The notes: generated from the sequence alone by a model not told the origin. A DNA stretch of 64,000 nt from Yeosuana marina (GCF_011762485.1 NZ_JAAKGI010000007.1:186001-250000), one strand, 5' to 3'; counted from the first letter of the stretch, positions 9,057-18,058 are shown. Numbers and translations are program-made.

Positions 9057-9944
9057 ATGTATACATTAGAGAATAATAAACTTAAAATTGGGGTTAAAAA
9101 AGCTGGGGCAGAATTATCACAAATTTCATCTGTAAAAAACACCAATGAATTTATGTGGCACGCAAATCCTGCTGTTTGGGCTAACCACGCTCCAAATTTA
9201 TTTCCTATTATCGGCGCCTTAAAAGACGATTCTTATATTTTTGAGAACCAAACATATCAGCTCGTAAAACACGGATTTGTAAGATATAATGAGGACGTTG
9301 TTTTGCATGAGCAAACCAAAGCCAGCTTAACGTTTAAATTAAAGTATAACGACGCTACCTTCCAATCCTATCCTTTTAAATTTGAATTTTATATCACTTA
9401 TAAACTAACGGATAATGTGATAGAAATCATTCATACCGTTAAAAATATAGACATCAAAACCATGTATTTTTCTTTAGGTGGTCATCCGGCATTTAAGTGT
9501 CCTGTTTACAATGACACTTATGATGACTATTTTTTAGAGTTTGAACACAATGAAACTTCAGAAAGGCACCTAATTAATATGGAAAATGGGTTGATTTCTT
9601 CAAATACAGAACCTGTTTTTAAAAATTCTAATATTTTAAGATTGACCCACGAATTATTTAATGATGACGCACTAGTTTTTAAAGATTTAAAATCTAGAAA
9701 AGTGACTTTAAAAAGTGATACGTACGGTGCTATTCTAACGGTTAAATACCAACATTTCCCCTATTTAGGTATCTGGGCAAAACCAAATGGCGACTATGTT
9801 TGTATTGAACCTTGGTTAGGTATTGCTGACAGCGAAGACACTAATCAAGACTTTAAAACGAAGGAAGGCATTTTGTCTTTAAAGGCTCAAGAAAGCTTTA
9901 CAGCTAGCTATAGTATTGAAATTCACAACAATCATCTCGTTTAA
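9057..9944 (+). CDS. Aldose 1-epimerase family protein (LacX-like)
   Basis: About 295 residues from the ATG at 9057; the frame is open upstream to 8964 but that part would overlap pabB and is not family-like. The text AGAELSQISS, NEFMWHANPAVWANHAPNLFPIIG, KHGFVR and SLGGHPAF is typical of the aldose 1-epimerase/LacX branch, with His in KHGF and HPAF as probable catalytic residues. C-terminal WLGIADSEDTNQDF is also family-like. It is cytoplasmic and probably interconverts anomers of a hexose or hexose phosphate. It is transcribed divergently from pabB. Confidence 0.88.
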   Translation: MYTLENNKLKIGVKKAGAELSQISSVKNTNEFMWHANPAVWANHAPNLFPIIGALKDDSYIFENQTYQLVKHGFVRYNEDVVLHEQTKASLTFKLKYNDATFQSYPFKFEFYITYKLTDNVIEIIHTVKNIDIKTMYFSLGGHPAFKCPVYNDTYDDYFLEFEHNETSERHLINMENGLISSNTEPVFKNSNILRLTHELFNDDALVFKDLKSRKVTLKSDTYGAILTVKYQHFPYLGIWAKPNGDYVCIEPWLGIADSEDTNQDFKTKEGILSLKAQESFTASYSIEIHNNHLV

Positions 9945-9960
9945 ATACGAATAATAACCT

Positions 9961-9968
9961 TAACTTTG
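9961..9968 (+). promoter_or_regulatory. Bacteroidota-type -7 box (TAACTTTG) before the DEAD-box helicase
   Basis: TAACTTTG matches TAnnTTTG 16 bp before the GTG start at 9985. No clear TTG -33 element is seen at the usual spacing. Confidence 0.4.
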
Positions 9969-9984
9969 CCAGCAAAATTAAGCT

Positions 9985-11328
9985 GTGACTTTTCAAGATT
10001 TAAACTTAAATACACCTTTATATAATGCCTTAAACGACCTAGGCTTTACAACACCTACGCCTATTCAGGCAGAAGCATTTAATGTGGTGGCCTCAGGAAA
10101 AGACATGGTTGGGATTGCACAAACAGGAACAGGTAAAACCTATGCCTATATGTTGCCAATTCTAAAGCATTTAAAATTTTCAACACAGGAAACACCTCGC
10201 ATTATGGTGTTAGTACCTACTAGAGAATTAGTTGTACAGGTGGTTAGTGATATTGAGAATCTTACCAAATACATGAATGCTCGTGTTTTGGGTGTATATG
10301 GTGGCACCAACATTAACACCCAAAAACAAGCTATCGCAGAAGGTTTAGATATTTTGGTGGCGACTCCAGGACGTTTTTATGATTTGGCTTTAAGCCGTGT
10401 TTTACAAGTAAAAACGATTCAAAAATTAGTGATTGATGAAGTAGATGTGATGCTTGATTTAGGTTTTAGACATCAGCTAATCAATATTTTTGATTTATTA
10501 CCAGATAAAAGACAAAACATCATGTTTTCGGCTACCATGACGCATGATGTAGATATAATGATTTCCGAATTTTTTAAAAGCCCAGAGCGTGTTTCAATCG
10601 CTGTTTCTGGAACACCTTTAGAAAACATTTCGCAACATCGGTATACCATTCCTAATTTTTATACCAAAGTCAATTTAGTTAGTCATTTATTACAAGATGC
10701 AGATGAGTTTAGTAAAGTCTTGATTTTTGTTAGCCATAAAAAGTTAGCCGATTTATTGTTTGAAAAATTAGAAGAATCATTTCATGGAGAATGTTGCATT
10801 ATTCACTCCAACAAGACACAGAATTACCGACTTAGAAGTATTGAACAATTCAGAAATGGTGATAACCGAATTTTGGTCGCCACCGATGTGATGGCGCGTG
10901 GTCTGGATATTGACAATATTAGTCATGTTATTAATTTTGATACGCCCGATTATCCTGAAAACTATATGCACAGAATTGGTAGAACCGGTCGTGCAGAACG
11001 TGCAGGTATTTCAATATTATTTTCAACAGATAAGGAACTTGAAAGTGTTGAAAAGATTGAAACATTAATGAACAAGAAAATCGATTTAATAGAATTTCCT
11101 GAATCAGTGGACATATCAGATGAGCTTATAGAAGAAGAACGTCCCAAAATAAAAGAACGCAATAACCCCATTAAAAAAGAGACTGTAGGTCCTGCCTTTC
11201 ATGAAAAGAAAGAGAGCAACCAAAAAGAAAATTTAGGAGGTTCTTATAAATTTAAAATTGCGGAGAAGTATAAAAAGCCTAAAACCCGAGGTGATAAAAA
11301 CTACAATAAACGGAATAAGAGAAAGTAG
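9985..11328 (+). CDS. DEAD/DEAH-box ATP-dependent RNA helicase
   Basis: A 447-residue RhlE/CshA-like helicase starting at GTG. Motifs in order: Q motif near residue 24-28 (TPIQAE), Walker A AQTGTGKT at 45-52, PTRELV at 79-84, TPGR near 127, DEVD at 151-154 in place of canonical DEAD, SAT near 183, and HRIGRTGRAE near the end of the second RecA domain. The last ~70 residues are Lys/Asn-rich, a flexible RNA-binding tail. It probably remodels RNA in ribosome assembly or decay. DEVD keeps the two acidic catalytic residues, so activity is expected. Confidence 0.94.
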   Translation: MTFQDLNLNTPLYNALNDLGFTTPTPIQAEAFNVVASGKDMVGIAQTGTGKTYAYMLPILKHLKFSTQETPRIMVLVPTRELVVQVVSDIENLTKYMNARVLGVYGGTNINTQKQAIAEGLDILVATPGRFYDLALSRVLQVKTIQKLVIDEVDVMLDLGFRHQLINIFDLLPDKRQNIMFSATMTHDVDIMISEFFKSPERVSIAVSGTPLENISQHRYTIPNFYTKVNLVSHLLQDADEFSKVLIFVSHKKLADLLFEKLEESFHGECCIIHSNKTQNYRLRSIEQFRNGDNRILVATDVMARGLDIDNISHVINFDTPDYPENYMHRIGRTGRAERAGISILFSTDKELESVEKIETLMNKKIDLIEFPESVDISDELIEEERPKIKERNNPIKKETVGPAFHEKKESNQKENLGGSYKFKIAEKYKKPKTRGDKNYNKRNKRK

Positions 11329-11389
11329 ATGATAACTTTGTGAAAAGAATAATCAATTAGCCCTAATTAATAGTGAAACTAATAAAAAA

Positions 11390-11899
11390 TTACTCTTCCA
11401 GCATCTTATCAACGTCTGCTTTTAAATCATCATAAGTTTCATAACTACCAAATCTAAAATGTCTCTTTTTACCTTTAATTATAAGGGTTGCCGGTAACGC
11501 GCCATACCAAGATTCGTCAATATCATCGGTCCATTTTGAATAATTTTGATCTTTAAGAACCATGATTTCTTGTTTAATTTTATTTTTCTTTACAAAAGGA
11601 TAAACTCTTGAGTCGAGCTGTTTAACATCATCTAAACTAATAAGTAAAACTCTAACTTTTTTATCCTGATATTCTGATTCTAATCTTTTAAAATGAGGCA
11701 ACTCTTTAATGCAAGGCGGACAATAGGTGGACCAAAAATTTAAAACTAATACGTCATTTCCTTGGGCATCAATAATAGCTTGAAGTTCTTCAAATTGATC
11801 TAAGACTTCTATAGTCGCATTTTTATCTATTTCTTTTGACTTACACGATGACACTAAAAGAATGACAACAACAAATGGTAAGAATAATTTTGTATTCAT
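11390..11899 (-). CDS. Thioredoxin-like (TlpA/ResA family) lipoprotein
   Basis: A 169-residue periplasmic protein. Its N-terminal hydrophobic helix ends in a lipobox (LLVSSC) with Cys19 as the lipidated residue. A thioredoxin fold follows with WSTYCPPC (Cys60/Cys63), the CPPC variant, and a later Pro in ALPATLII as the cis-Pro loop. The family reduces or rearranges disulfides of envelope proteins, for example in cytochrome c maturation. It is an isolated gene; no cytochrome biogenesis genes are adjacent. Confidence 0.88.
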   Translation of the reverse strand: MNTKLFLPFVVVILLVSSCKSKEIDKNATIEVLDQFEELQAIIDAQGNDVLVLNFWSTYCPPCIKELPHFKRLESEYQDKKVRVLLISLDDVKQLDSRVYPFVKKNKIKQEIMVLKDQNYSKWTDDIDESWYGALPATLIIKGKKRHFRFGSYETYDDLKADVDKMLEE

Positions 11900-11969
11900 T
11901 TTAAAAATTTTGCGAGATCAAATATACCCTTTTGAGTACTAATTCTTAAATATTTTTATTGCCATTTAT

Positions 11970-12001
11970 AAAAAATCCCTTTCCAAATAAATGAAAAGGG
12001 A
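11970..12001 (-). terminator. Rho-independent terminator of the esterase gene
   Basis: On the minus strand TCCCTTTTC (12001-11993) pairs with GAAAGGGA (11983-11976) with one bulge, and T residues follow. It lies 26 bp past the esterase stop. Confidence 0.65.
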
Positions 12002-12026
12002 CTTGCTAAATAATTAATACACTTAG

Positions 12027-13262
12027 TTAGTTTTGAGCTTTTAAATCTTCCATTCTTTTTTTATAATAATCGCTACCACTTAACTCATACGCTTTTGTTA
12101 CAAATGCTAAAGCATTTTGAGTATCGTTTTGCGACTCATAATAATCGGCCATAGAATCATATGCATTTGCACTTTTGGGGAAATATTTAAGCGCAAGTTC
12201 AAAATACATTTTAGATTTTTCTGGTTGTTGTATATCTAAATTCATATATCCAGACATGTTTAAAAGTTCTTCTGGATAGGGAGACACGTGATAACCAAAA
12301 TGATTCAAAAGTTTCTCCTCTCTATAATTTACTATACGCAATAGTTCGTCTTTTGAGGTTTCAGGATCATTAATCTTACTTGTATTTTCCCATTGAAACC
12401 ATTCAAACGTAGACAACAACCCGTCTCTAATGGAAGGAAGCGGTATGGTACCATGTAAATCGTTTGGATAAAACTTCCAAGCAAAAGTTAATCCACTATG
12501 TTTATTATCTTTTACTATATCTGACAGCATCAAATTAGAGCGAGAAAAGATGGTAAAATCTGTGGTATCTTGCATCACATTGCTAATCGTTATTTCGGGA
12601 TTTTGCATATGTAATTGTCCACTTAAAGAGACATACAATGATTTTTTTGAAAAATCTTGCTTAGATAAAACCTCTTTTGTTTGCTTCAATAGTTTTTGGT
12701 TATCCCAGTCTAAACTGGGATCTATACATAAGTAATTATCGAATATATCTGGATTATTAACTAATGAATACATAGCAAATAAGCCTCCATAAGAATGCCC
12801 TATTAAAGTTCTATAATCTGTAACTCTATAGTTGCTCTCAACATAAGGAATTAATTCGTCTTTAATAAATTTTAAAAAGTTGACTGCTTCACCATTTTCT
12901 TCATTAAATGGCATCCCATATTTTGTAGTTATTTTTGAAGGTGTTAAATCTCTCGTTCTATGCTTAGCATTTGAAATGCCGACGATTACCATTTCTGGCA
13001 TAAATCCGCCACTATAAAAGTTGAATACATTAGCGACCGTTGGAAGAAAAACTTCTCCATCTAAAATATAAACGACTGGATATTGTTTAGTTGTATCATT
13101 TTGATAACTTTCAGGAACTTGAATATAAATATCTCTTGATTCATTCAAAGTTTTTGAATATAAGCTATCAGCAACGCCCACGCTATACAAAAATGTACTG
13201 CTTTGAGCGTTTGAAATTTGCTGACTAATTATTAAAAAAAATGTTAAAAGAACTGTTCTCAT
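12027..13262 (-). CDS. Secreted alpha/beta hydrolase, esterase-D/IroE-like, with C-terminal TPR-like repeats
   Basis: About 411 residues from the ATG at 13262, which gives an N-terminal signal peptide (RTVLLTFFLI ... SNAQ). The frame is open further upstream into the ExbB-like gene, but that extension is low-complexity and lacks a signal. The esterase domain shows YILDGE near residue 66 and the nucleophile motif GHSYGG (Ser157), and a DLHGT His near the end of the domain. A ~70-residue TPR-like tail (YFELALKYFP, NAYDSMADYYES) follows. Related enzymes cleave siderophore or short-chain esters; the substrate here is unknown. It lies downstream of the ExbB-like gene, divergent from a LytS/LytTR pair. 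Confidence 0.85.
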   Translation of the reverse strand: MRTVLLTFFLIISQQISNAQSSTFLYSVGVADSLYSKTLNESRDIYIQVPESYQNDTTKQYPVVYILDGEVFLPTVANVFNFYSGGFMPEMVIVGISNAKHRTRDLTPSKITTKYGMPFNEENGEAVNFLKFIKDELIPYVESNYRVTDYRTLIGHSYGGLFAMYSLVNNPDIFDNYLCIDPSLDWDNQKLLKQTKEVLSKQDFSKKSLYVSLSGQLHMQNPEITISNVMQDTTDFTIFSRSNLMLSDIVKDNKHSGLTFAWKFYPNDLHGTIPLPSIRDGLLSTFEWFQWENTSKINDPETSKDELLRIVNYREEKLLNHFGYHVSPYPEELLNMSGYMNLDIQQPEKSKMYFELALKYFPKSANAYDSMADYYESQNDTQNALAFVTKAYELSGSDYYKKRMEDLKAQN

Positions 13263-13268
13263 GTTATT

Positions 13269-13309
13269 GTTTTTTGATGATGATAATTCGTTGTTTGATG
13301 ATGATAATG
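13269..13309. repeat. Tandem direct repeat, period 21 bp, in the esterase leader
   Basis: Copies at 13269-13288 and 13290-13309 agree in about 18 of 20 positions and share the core TTTGATGATGATAAT. They lie just upstream of the esterase start, between it and the ExbB-like gene. This could be a pair of protein-binding sites or simple low-complexity DNA. Confidence 0.6.
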
Positions 13310-13327
13310 ATGATATTGACATATTTC

Positions 13328-13747
13328 TTAATCTTCTTTTTGTTGTATCCATCGCAAAATTAGGATACCTAATCTAGAAATAGCAAACGTAAATAATCCA
13401 AAAATAGCGGTTAGCAAAGACACTTTAAGCCCTCCTGCAAAAATAGCAGGATCGGCATCTCCCATAGCTTCTATTGTATCAAAAGCTGTAATTAAGCCGA
13501 TAACAGATGCAAAAAAACCAATAACCAACCCCAACAAACTGCTGTCTATAGCTAGTTTAAGCATCTTTTTAGAAAGTGCGTTATTTGATTTGTTTGAAAT
13601 AATACCCTTAACTATAAAAAATATAGATAGTAAGAAACAAATTAGAATAAGAGACATAAAGAAAACGCCTCCTTCATTGAATCTGTCTACAAATGGATTT
13701 GAAACAACTAATAATTTTGGTGATAATGATGTGAGTAATGTAAACAT
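13328..13747 (-). CDS. MotA/TolQ/ExbB-type proton-channel family protein (short, orphan)
   Basis: A 139-residue inner-membrane protein with three hydrophobic segments (about residues 25-47, 68-92 and 102-130). The core SLLGLVIGFFASVIGLITAF followed by AGGLKVSLLTAIFGL is ExbB/TolQ-like, covering the two channel helices. It is shorter than classical ExbB (~240) and has no ExbD, TolR or TonB gene beside it. The esterase follows in the same direction with a 65-bp leader, so the two are probably co-transcribed. A LytS/LytTR system is divergent. Function beyond the family is unknown. Confidence 0.8.
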   Translation of the reverse strand: MFTLLTSLSPKLLVVSNPFVDRFNEGGVFFMSLILICFLLSIFFIVKGIISNKSNNALSKKMLKLAIDSSLLGLVIGFFASVIGLITAFDTIEAMGDADPAIFAGGLKVSLLTAIFGLFTFAISRLGILILRWIQQKED

Positions 13748-13938
13748 AACTGATGGTTTTATGATTAATATGTTTCAAACTTAAGATTGATTCCTCATAA
13801 AAAATATAAAATGCGACGAATAACCAAATTAGCTACCGATATTACAATGTGTAAAAACCCTAATTAAATCCGTTATTCATCTACAAAGTACAAATCAATT
13901 TTAAAAATATAGTAATATTGTATTTATATATAGTTGAA

Positions 13939-14991
13939 ATGCCAAAAACAAATATCATTTTAAAATTAATAGGACGATTGCTATTGCATCTTGTGTTTTG
14001 GTGCATGGTCCTTTTGTTTTTTACATATTTCTTTGGTGCAGAAAATAAAAATTATAGTGAAACTCTCTTATTCTCCTTGTTTTTAATGCCAATAACCATT
14101 GCAACGACATACGTTTCAATCTATAAATTAATACCTGATTATTTAATTACAAAACGCTATTTTTTATTTGTGTTATATAGTCTCTACACTATTATTATCT
14201 CTGGATATTTAATAATGCTATCGATATTTTTTAGTTTGATTTATATTTCAAATTTCGAATATACTAACATGAACCCAATTACCAGAAACATTATACTGGT
14301 AACCACAGCAGTTTATTTAGTAACCATTATTGTAAGTGCCTTTAAACTATTAAAACTTAATTTTAAAAACACTTCCAAAGCCAATAATCTCGAAAAGAAA
14401 ATTTTAGAAACACAACTCAAATTAAAAGAACAGGAGCTCAATTATCTAAAAATGCAAATTCATCCACATTTCTTGTTTAATACGTTAAACACCATGTACG
14501 GTTTTGCATTAAAAAAAGCGGATGAAGCGCCAGAAATGATCTTAAAACTATCTAATTTATTAGATTACTTACTTTATAAAGTTGATAAACCATTCGTACT
14601 TTTAACAGACGAAATTAATCATATTAAAGATTATATTGAATTAGAAAAACTGCGATTTAATAACACCTTGAGTATTGATTTAAAATGCAATACTATTTCT
14701 GAAAATATTAAAATAGCTCCCATGCTATTTTTACCTTTTATTGAAAATAGTTTTAAACATGGCGCTTTAATAAATGGTGTTTTAGTTATTAAAATTTCTA
14801 TTACTTGTACAGATAAAAATATCCATTTTTATATTGAAAATACCTATAAAAAATCAGAAGTTTCTACAAAAGGTATTGGTTTAGAAAACATGCAAAAACG
14901 TTTAGATTTGTTGTATAAAGACCATTATAACTTGAAAATTGAAACTAAAAGTGATACTTTTAAAGTGAACTTAGAATTAAAGACCCTATAA
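13939..14991 (+). CDS. LytS-type sensor histidine kinase (His_kinase/HATPase)
   Basis: About 350 residues from the ATG at 13939 (a TTG seven codons upstream is also open). Four membrane segments lie at about residues 13-33, 43-61, 75-103 and 118-138. A coiled linker leads to the phosphoacceptor motif IHPHFLFNTLN, with His175 the likely site. The HATPase region shows FIENSFKHG (N box) and GIGLENMQKRL (G box). There is no extracellular sensor domain, as in many LytTR-pathway kinases. It is translated almost directly into the LytTR regulator, with a gap of 3 bp. Confidence 0.93.
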   Translation: MPKTNIILKLIGRLLLHLVFWCMVLLFFTYFFGAENKNYSETLLFSLFLMPITIATTYVSIYKLIPDYLITKRYFLFVLYSLYTIIISGYLIMLSIFFSLIYISNFEYTNMNPITRNIILVTTAVYLVTIIVSAFKLLKLNFKNTSKANNLEKKILETQLKLKEQELNYLKMQIHPHFLFNTLNTMYGFALKKADEAPEMILKLSNLLDYLLYKVDKPFVLLTDEINHIKDYIELEKLRFNNTLSIDLKCNTISENIKIAPMLFLPFIENSFKHGALINGVLVIKISITCTDKNIHFYIENTYKKSEVSTKGIGLENMQKRLDLLYKDHYNLKIETKSDTFKVNLELKTL

Positions 14992-14994
14992 TTT

Positions 14995-15711
14995 TTGAAC
15001 ATCAACAGAGACATATCGTGCCTAATTGTAGATGATGAAGCTATGGCTATAGAAATTATAGAAACTCATTTGTCTAAAATACCAACTATTAAATCAATTA
15101 ATAGCTGTAATAATGCCATTGAAGCGTTTAATTTTTTAATAAATAACTCTGTAGATCTCGTTTTTTTAGATATTAATATGCCTGAAATCTCTGGTATCTC
15201 CTTTGCAAAATCTATTCATAAAGACATTAAGATTATTTTCACGACTGCTTATCGTGATTACGCCGTTGAAGGTTTTGAGCTTCAAGCCGTAGATTATTTG
15301 TTAAAACCTATCTCTTTTGAACGGCTACTGAAAGCTGTAAACACGTATTTTGAAGTCTATAATAATTCAAATAAAACAAGTTTAAAAGAAGAAGCCGTAA
15401 GTGAATTTATGTTTGTACGAGCAGACAGACGCATGATAAAAATTGACTTTAATGCCATTATTTATGTTGAAAGTTATAGTGACTATATAAAAATTCATTT
15501 AACAGATGAAACCATTACAACAAGAGAAACTATTAGTGCTATTGAGGCAAAATTGCCTAACAACAATTTTATGAGAATTCATAGATCCTTCATCATTTCT
15601 TTGGCTCATATTACATCGTTTACTAATGAAGAGATTACCATTAATAAAAAGTCATTCCCTATTAGTAGAAGTTATAAAAAAGAAGTTCTATCCATTTTAG
15701 AAAAGTTTTAA
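14995..15711 (+). CDS. LytTR-family response regulator
   Basis: A 238-residue regulator beginning at TTG 14995; the first in-frame ATG falls inside the receiver domain, so TTG is needed. The receiver has D13/D14 (IVDDE), the phosphoacceptor Asp59 (FLDINMPE), T/Y switch residues (TTAYRDYA) and Lys in LLKPI. The C-terminal LytTR DNA-binding domain begins near FVRADRRM and includes IYVESYSDYIKIH. It forms a two-component pair with the preceding kinase. The divergent ExbB-like/esterase pair is an attractive but unproven target. Confidence 0.93.
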   Translation: MNINRDISCLIVDDEAMAIEIIETHLSKIPTIKSINSCNNAIEAFNFLINNSVDLVFLDINMPEISGISFAKSIHKDIKIIFTTAYRDYAVEGFELQAVDYLLKPISFERLLKAVNTYFEVYNNSNKTSLKEEAVSEFMFVRADRRMIKIDFNAIIYVESYSDYIKIHLTDETITTRETISAIEAKLPNNNFMRIHRSFIISLAHITSFTNEEITINKKSFPISRSYKKEVLSILEKF

Positions 15712-15783
15712 AAACTAAATCTTCCCTTCTAGTTCTTTATGCAAAATATTAAAATTTCATCCCCTAAGAAGAAATGAAAACAT

Positions 15784-15791
15784 TAAATTTG
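15784..15791 (+). promoter_or_regulatory. Bacteroidota-type -7 box (TAAATTTG) before the ThrE-like pair
   Basis: TAAATTTG fits TAnnTTTG, 26 bp before the ATG at 15818. No convincing -33 element. Confidence 0.45.
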
Positions 15792-15817
15792 CACAGATTT
15801 TAGCATCTCTTTATCGC

Positions 15818-16591
15818 ATGGATGATTCATCAAAACTTATAAAAACAGCAGATTTATTATTAGATATTTCGTCACTTTTAATGGTGTCTGGTGCTAATAC
15901 AACTAGAATAAATTTAAGCATTGGCAGGTTTGCCTCTGCTTTAAATACTAAAGCCTCTAGTTTTATTAGTCATAAAACCATAGTGATGACGTTATATGAT
16001 AAGAAAACAGATTTAAGTTGTACACGAGTAAAAAAAATACCCCCTTATATTATCAATTTCACTTTTATTTCTGCTATTAGTAAAGCTAGTTGGAAAGCCT
16101 TAAGTGAGGAATGGAGTTTAGAGCAAATTGCCGAAGAAATTAAAAGAATTCAAACCTTAAAAAGATATCCCAGATGGCTTGTTCTTATTGCCGTAAGTTT
16201 AGCTGGCGCCGGTTTTTGCAACATATTTAAAGGAGACTATTTAAATATGCTGGTAGCTTTTGTGAGCACCTTTGTAGGCCTATATATTTTTCAAGAAACA
16301 CATAAACATAAATACAATCTGTACATTAGAATATTCTTAGGATCGTTTGTAGCATCATCCTTAGCGTCTTTAGCGGTTATTTATAATATTGGTTCTCACC
16401 CTTCAACAGCATTGGCAACATCCATCTTGTTTTTAGTTCCAGGAGTTCCTTTAATTAACTCCTTTACCGACTTAATGGATAGTAAAATAATAAACGGCAT
16501 GGTACGATTTACAACTGGGGCTATGATTGTTTTTGCGATGGCAATTGGCCTATTTTTAGCCATGTATATTTTTCAAATAAATTTAAGATGA
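15818..16591 (+). CDS. Threonine/serine exporter ThrE family, N-terminal half-protein
   Basis: A 257-residue membrane protein. Residues 1-115 are a soluble ThrE-N region (LLMVSGANTTRI, then IPPYIINFTFIS). Five hydrophobic segments follow, with FLVPGVPLINSFTDLMD near residue 207, a signature of this family (PF06738-type). ThrE of Corynebacterium is a fused 10-TM protein; here the two halves are separate genes. The next gene overlaps by 4 bp (ATGA), indicating coupled translation. The likely role is efflux of threonine, serine or related small molecules, with the substrate inferred from the family only. Confidence 0.88.
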   Translation: MDDSSKLIKTADLLLDISSLLMVSGANTTRINLSIGRFASALNTKASSFISHKTIVMTLYDKKTDLSCTRVKKIPPYIINFTFISAISKASWKALSEEWSLEQIAEEIKRIQTLKRYPRWLVLIAVSLAGAGFCNIFKGDYLNMLVAFVSTFVGLYIFQETHKHKYNLYIRIFLGSFVASSLASLAVIYNIGSHPSTALATSILFLVPGVPLINSFTDLMDSKIINGMVRFTTGAMIVFAMAIGLFLAMYIFQINLR

Positions 16592-17079
16592 TGTTAGAGG
16601 TTATATTAAAATTATTAGAAGTGTCTTTTTGGTCTGGTATTGCTGCCCTTGGTTTTGGTCTTTTATTTAACATTCCAAAAAACTCTATTTTAACGGTATT
16701 TTTATTGGGAGCAGGGGCTGGATTTATAAAATTTTTATTAATGCACTTTGATATTCATGTGGTTCTTGCAAGCTTTATAGCTGCATCGTTTGTTGGATTT
16801 ATAAGTGTTCCTCTAGCTCATAAAATACATCAGCCTCCCGTTGTTTTTTCAATTCCGCCGGTAATCCCAATGATCCCGGGTTATTTCGCCTATGAAACCG
16901 TGTTATCTATCATGAATTTTACTTTTATGGTTGATGATTCCCAAAAACGCTTACAATTAATTGATGCCATTTTTACCAATGGATTCACCATGGTTTTCGT
17001 TTTAATATCCCTTACAGTTGGTGTTGCATTACCCATGCTTTTAATGAAAAAAAGCACTGTAAAACATCTAGACAACTAA
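16588..17079 (+). CDS. Threonine/serine exporter family, C-terminal half-protein (ThrE_2-like)
   Basis: A 163-residue membrane protein with about five hydrophobic helices. The motif PPVVFSIPPVIPMIPGYFAYE near residue 86 (split here as PPVVFSIPP and IPMIPGYFAYE) is typical of the second ThrE half. The start overlaps the stop of the partner gene by 4 bp, so both products are probably made in equal amounts and form one transporter. An alternative name is YjjB-like protein, partner of YjjP, which in E. coli is linked to succinate export; the sequence alone does not decide between amino acid and succinate. Confidence 0.86.
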   Translation: MMLEVILKLLEVSFWSGIAALGFGLLFNIPKNSILTVFLLGAGAGFIKFLLMHFDIHVVLASFIAASFVGFISVPLAHKIHQPPVVFSIPPVIPMIPGYFAYETVLSIMNFTFMVDDSQKRLQLIDAIFTNGFTMVFVLISLTVGVALPMLLMKKSTVKHLDN

Positions 17080-17161
17080 TAAATATATTGCTATATATTT
17101 TTAGTTTTTGTTATGAAAAATTTAAGATCTTTTTCTATTTATATTCATAATTTAGCCCAAA

Positions 17162-17169
17162 TATTTTTG
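17162..17169 (+). promoter_or_regulatory. Bacteroidota-type -7 box (TATTTTTG) before the S1/P1 nuclease
   Basis: TATTTTTG fits TAnnTTTG, 26 bp before the ATG at 17196. Confidence 0.45.
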
Positions 17170-17195
17170 CCTTTTAAAAAACAATAAAAAAACAC

Positions 17196-17975
17196 ATGAA
17201 ATCATTATTTACCTATTTGCTGGCCTTTACTTTTTTTATTTCCTATCAATCTCATGCTTCTGATGATTGGAGTGCTACCGGTCATAGAGTGGTTGGTAAA
17301 ATCGCTGATCAATATCTTAAAGGAAGCACCAAAAGAAAACTTAAAAAATTACTCAATAATGAATCATTAGCATTTGTATCTACCTATGCAGACGATATAA
17401 AATCAGATAAGCGTTTTAATAAGTTTTACACATGGCATTATGTAAATATTCCGTTAGATTCAGATTATAAGGCGTCAGATGCTAATAAAAATGGTGATTT
17501 AGTAACAGGTATTAACTTTTGTATTAAAGTCATTAAAGATAAGACCTCCAGTGATGCTGACAAGACCTTTTATCTTAAATTGTTGATTCATTTTATAGGT
17601 GATATGCACCAGCCAATGCATGTTGGTCTTGCCGAAGACAAAGGTGGTAACGACTTTAAACTACAATGGTTTTACAAAGACACAAATCTACATTCGGTTT
17701 GGGATAGAGAAATGATTGACAGTTTTGGTATGAGTTATAGTGAGCTTGCAGGCAATGCTGAAAAGCTCAGTAAAAAGGAAGTAAAAGCCATCCAAGAAGG
17801 TAGTATTATTGATTGGATAAATGATACCCATAAAGTAACAAGAGAAGTATATGCGCATGTAAAACCTGATGAGAATTTACGTTACCGATACATGTACGAT
17901 AATTTTGAAACGGTGAGAACACAACTTCAAAAAGGTGGTATCAGACTCGCTAAAGTATTGAATGATTTATTTTAA
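17196..17975 (+). CDS. Secreted S1/P1-type nuclease
   Basis: A 259-residue exported protein with a clear signal peptide (residues 1-21, ending SHA). The zinc-nuclease set is visible: W25 with GH30 (WSATGHRVV), Asp and His in YADDIKSDKRF and WHYVNIPL, HFIGDMHQPMHVG near residue 128 (two His and an Asp), and GGNDFKLQWF with LHSVWD. S1/P1 enzymes cleave single-stranded DNA/RNA and 3'-nucleotides, probably for phosphate or nucleoside scavenging in the periplasm. Length is normal. It is a single-gene unit followed by a strong terminator. Confidence 0.93.
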   Translation: MKSLFTYLLAFTFFISYQSHASDDWSATGHRVVGKIADQYLKGSTKRKLKKLLNNESLAFVSTYADDIKSDKRFNKFYTWHYVNIPLDSDYKASDANKNGDLVTGINFCIKVIKDKTSSDADKTFYLKLLIHFIGDMHQPMHVGLAEDKGGNDFKLQWFYKDTNLHSVWDREMIDSFGMSYSELAGNAEKLSKKEVKAIQEGSIIDWINDTHKVTREVYAHVKPDENLRYRYMYDNFETVRTQLQKGGIRLAKVLNDLF

Positions 17976-17994
17976 ATTATAATAGTATATCAAA

Positions 17995-18024
17995 CAAAAA
18001 AGCAACCTATATGGTTGCTTTTTT
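17995..18024. terminator. Bidirectional terminator between the nuclease and lpdA
   Basis: GCAACC (18002-18007), a 5-nt loop, GGTTGC (18013-18018), flanked by A6 and T6. The symmetry lets it serve both convergent genes. Confidence 0.9.
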
Positions 18025-18058
18025 GTTCTATTAAGATTCCTCCTTTCACAGGAATTCA

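Noticed and set aside
13269..13309. Possible CRISPR-like repeats
   Set aside because: Only two adjacent copies without spacers.
13263..13352. Upstream extension of the esterase frame into the ExbB-like gene
   Set aside because: The extension is Ser/Asn-rich, encoded by the tandem repeat, and would bury the signal peptide.
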